Source of the DNA: Pseudochrobactrum saccharolyticum
Lineage (GTDB): Bacteria > Pseudomonadota > Alphaproteobacteria > Rhizobiales > Rhizobiaceae
Direction: 5' to 3'
Assembly: GCF_008801715.1 (NCBI RefSeq)
Contig: NZ_VZPG01000002.1
Coordinates: 248,001-312,000 of the forward strand
Length of the DNA stretch: 64,000 bases
Below are positions 62,752 to 64,000 of the stretch, one piece after another. Below the pieces are notes generated by a model, which did not search any database, was not told the origin of the DNA, and was given only the letters and a program-made list of their open reading frames with translations. Every line of letters begins with the position of its first letter. The first letter of the stretch is position 1. A program made the translations under genes and the position numbers.

Positions 62752-63810
62752 ATGCAAAAATTAGAGCAAAAGGCCTATCCGGCCGCTCAGGCCATTCTGG
62801 CTGAACTTTCTTCAATTCATGTCACTATCGCTTCCGTTCTGGACGGATCAATCGACGGGGAAGTCTGGGCGGACAGTCCGGTAAACCCTAAGCTTGTCAT
62901 CGTCATCAATGGAGACGGGTATTTTCTGGCCGGAAATCCGGATATTTCGCAACAAACTGCGAATGATATCAGGGATATAATTCCGGATTGGGCTTATCTG
63001 TTTGCCGAGGAATGCTGGTTTCCGCATTTCACCAAAATCTGGGGCAATCAGTTTGTCGTACCGCATCCCCGTATCCGTATGGGATATGTTGCAGGCAATG
63101 CGCTGCCGGAACCTTATCTGCCATCAGCAGAGTTTGAAATCGTTCCGATTAATCAGGAACTCTTTAGCCGCAATCCGGAAAACATTGAGTTGCTGGAGGA
63201 GAAGGCAGAAGGATGGGGTTCTGCGGATGCCTTCTTTGAAAATGCAGTCGGCTTCTGCGCATTACATCAGGGAGCAATGGTCAGCCATTGCCTGACGGAT
63301 AGTGTTTCTGGAACGCGCTGCGAAATTGGTGTGGACACAGATCCTGCTTTCCGGCGTATGGGGCTGGGACGCGCAGTGTCTTCTGCAACTCTTGCGGAAT
63401 GCATCCGACGGGGCATTCACGGTATCGAATGGCACAGTCATGCTTCGAACAAAGGATCGCTGGCCATTGGTAAAGCTGTCGGACTGACAGAGCTTGATCA
63501 CCATATGGCCTATAGTTGCAGCCTTCCTGCTGAAAATATCGGTGATTTGACCGATGAAACCTGTCTGAATCTTGCTTTGCATTTTGAAAAGGCAAGTCAG
63601 GAGATCAACTGGTGTCATTTCCACGCTGCCGGCGCGCGTGCGCTCTCAGGGGACAGGGAGAATGCGCTTAAGAATATCCGCCTGCTGATCGAGAGTGATT
63701 GGGAGGGAGAGGCTGAATGGCTTGAAAGATTCTGGGCACTCCAGTCACTGAGCGGTGATCCGGATTTTCACGCTTTGCTCAGACGCAAACGCGAAACGGA
63801 AGCCAGCTAA
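62752..63810 (+). CDS. GNAT-family N-acetyltransferase, zwittermicin-resistance-like
   Basis: A 352-residue protein. The first 110 residues form an acceptor-side domain. The GNAT core (about 160-260) has the acetyl-CoA loop VDTDPAFRRMGLGRAVSSAT and the following IRRGIHGIEWHSHASN. The last 90 residues form a helical tail, with GARALSGDRENALKNIRLLI resembling a tetratricopeptide-type repeat. Such tailed GNATs include resistance enzymes of the ZmaR type; the substrate here is unknown. It ends in a hairpin with a GAAA loop. It appears to be a single gene. Confidence 0.8.
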   Translation: MQKLEQKAYPAAQAILAELSSIHVTIASVLDGSIDGEVWADSPVNPKLVIVINGDGYFLAGNPDISQQTANDIRDIIPDWAYLFAEECWFPHFTKIWGNQFVVPHPRIRMGYVAGNALPEPYLPSAEFEIVPINQELFSRNPENIELLEEKAEGWGSADAFFENAVGFCALHQGAMVSHCLTDSVSGTRCEIGVDTDPAFRRMGLGRAVSSATLAECIRRGIHGIEWHSHASNKGSLAIGKAVGLTELDHHMAYSCSLPAENIGDLTDETCLNLALHFEKASQEINWCHFHAAGARALSGDRENALKNIRLLIESDWEGEAEWLERFWALQSLSGDPDFHALLRRKRETEAS

Positions 63811-63819
63811 AACCTGAAA

Positions 63820-63847
63820 CTTTGACGCATCGAAAGATGCGTCAAAG
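63820..63847 (+). terminator. Perfect stem-loop after the GNAT gene
   Basis: CTTTGACGCATC pairs with GATGCGTCAAAG around a GAAA tetraloop, ten bases after the stop. There is no T-run, so it may stabilise the mRNA end rather than terminate. Confidence 0.6.
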
Positions 63848-64000
63848 CACCTGATTGGGGCCAACAACGGGCATGGGGCTGATGAGACAATGCGGAGGAT
63901 GACTGTATAGGCCAGCGGGAGAACTCGTGCCAAATTACGTGCAGATGAAGAAGTAAAAGTCAGTTGCATTGCTTCAGTTGAAGCAAATCTATTGTTGCTG

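Noticed and set aside
63745-63969. 74-codon minus-strand frame at the right edge
   Set aside because: No motif recognised and it overlaps the end of the GNAT gene and its hairpin; coding potential could not be supported.
1-64000. CRISPR arrays, complete insertion sequences, or replication origins
   Set aside because: No regularly spaced repeats, no intact transposase, and no cluster of DnaA boxes were seen on reading through the sequence.

Overview
The window looks like chromosome of a Hyphomicrobiales (Rhizobiales) alphaproteobacterium, most likely a Brucellaceae member near Ochrobactrum or Pseudochrobactrum. This is inferred from gene content (an Ochrobactrum-type DmpA peptidase, CUT1 and PAAT transporters, a GAAC-N7-GAAC SOS box before recA) and from dispersed intergenic repeats beginning AGAGCGGTTTACGTCC and ending GCTCTGG. 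Most of the window has balanced base composition and tightly packed genes; 46.8-58.4 kb is clearly richer in A+T.

Layout. 0-3.5 kb: a DUF1624-type membrane protein, a 32-residue membrane microprotein with its own promoter and terminator, and L-serine dehydratase (sdaA). 3.5-10.9 kb: an amino-sugar-type kinase overlapping a T4 endonuclease V-like glycosylase gene, divergent from a five-gene sugar ABC importer operon (binding protein, two permeases, Gfo/Idh/MocA oxidoreductase, ATPase). 11-23 kb: OmpA-like lipoprotein, recA, alaS, SDR, Nudix, gpt, universal stress protein, CinA-like domain, wrbA and HU. 23-29.5 kb: an RND efflux adaptor and pump, a luciferase-like monooxygenase and an OsmC protein. 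29.5-35.3 kb: DmpA peptidase, D-amino-acid transaminase and a polar amino acid ABC importer, a plausible D-amino-acid/peptide utilisation block. 35.4-45.2 kb: an aldo/keto reductase, then a complete Kdp potassium system (small ORF, kdpF, kdpA, small ORF, kdpB, kdpC, kdpD, kdpE). 45.3-46.8 kb: two identical tRNA-Asn genes, a small membrane protein and tRNA-Cys.

46.8-58.4 kb is a genomic island behind tRNA-Cys. It starts with an integrase remnant that has lost its catalytic core, followed by about 2 kb of decayed DNA. Then come surface polysaccharide genes: four glycosyltransferases of three families, a polysaccharide pyruvyltransferase-like protein and a KpsM/KpsT-type ABC exporter. 58.4-64 kb returns to core-like genes: a YcaQ-family DNA repair protein, MscS channel, PACE efflux protein, PPOX-fold protein, GFA protein and a GNAT acetyltransferase.

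Most unusual: (1) the kdpA-kdpB gap encodes a 69-residue membrane protein containing two in-frame 33-bp repeats that each fold into an RNA hairpin and differ by a compensatory base-pair change; (2) kdpF is preceded by a second microprotein ORF and followed by a mobile-type repeat inside the operon; (3) the tRNA-Cys polysaccharide island; (4) the phage-type UV repair glycosylase co-transcribed with a sugar kinase; (5) an intrinsic terminator at 32078-32124 with no gene before it.
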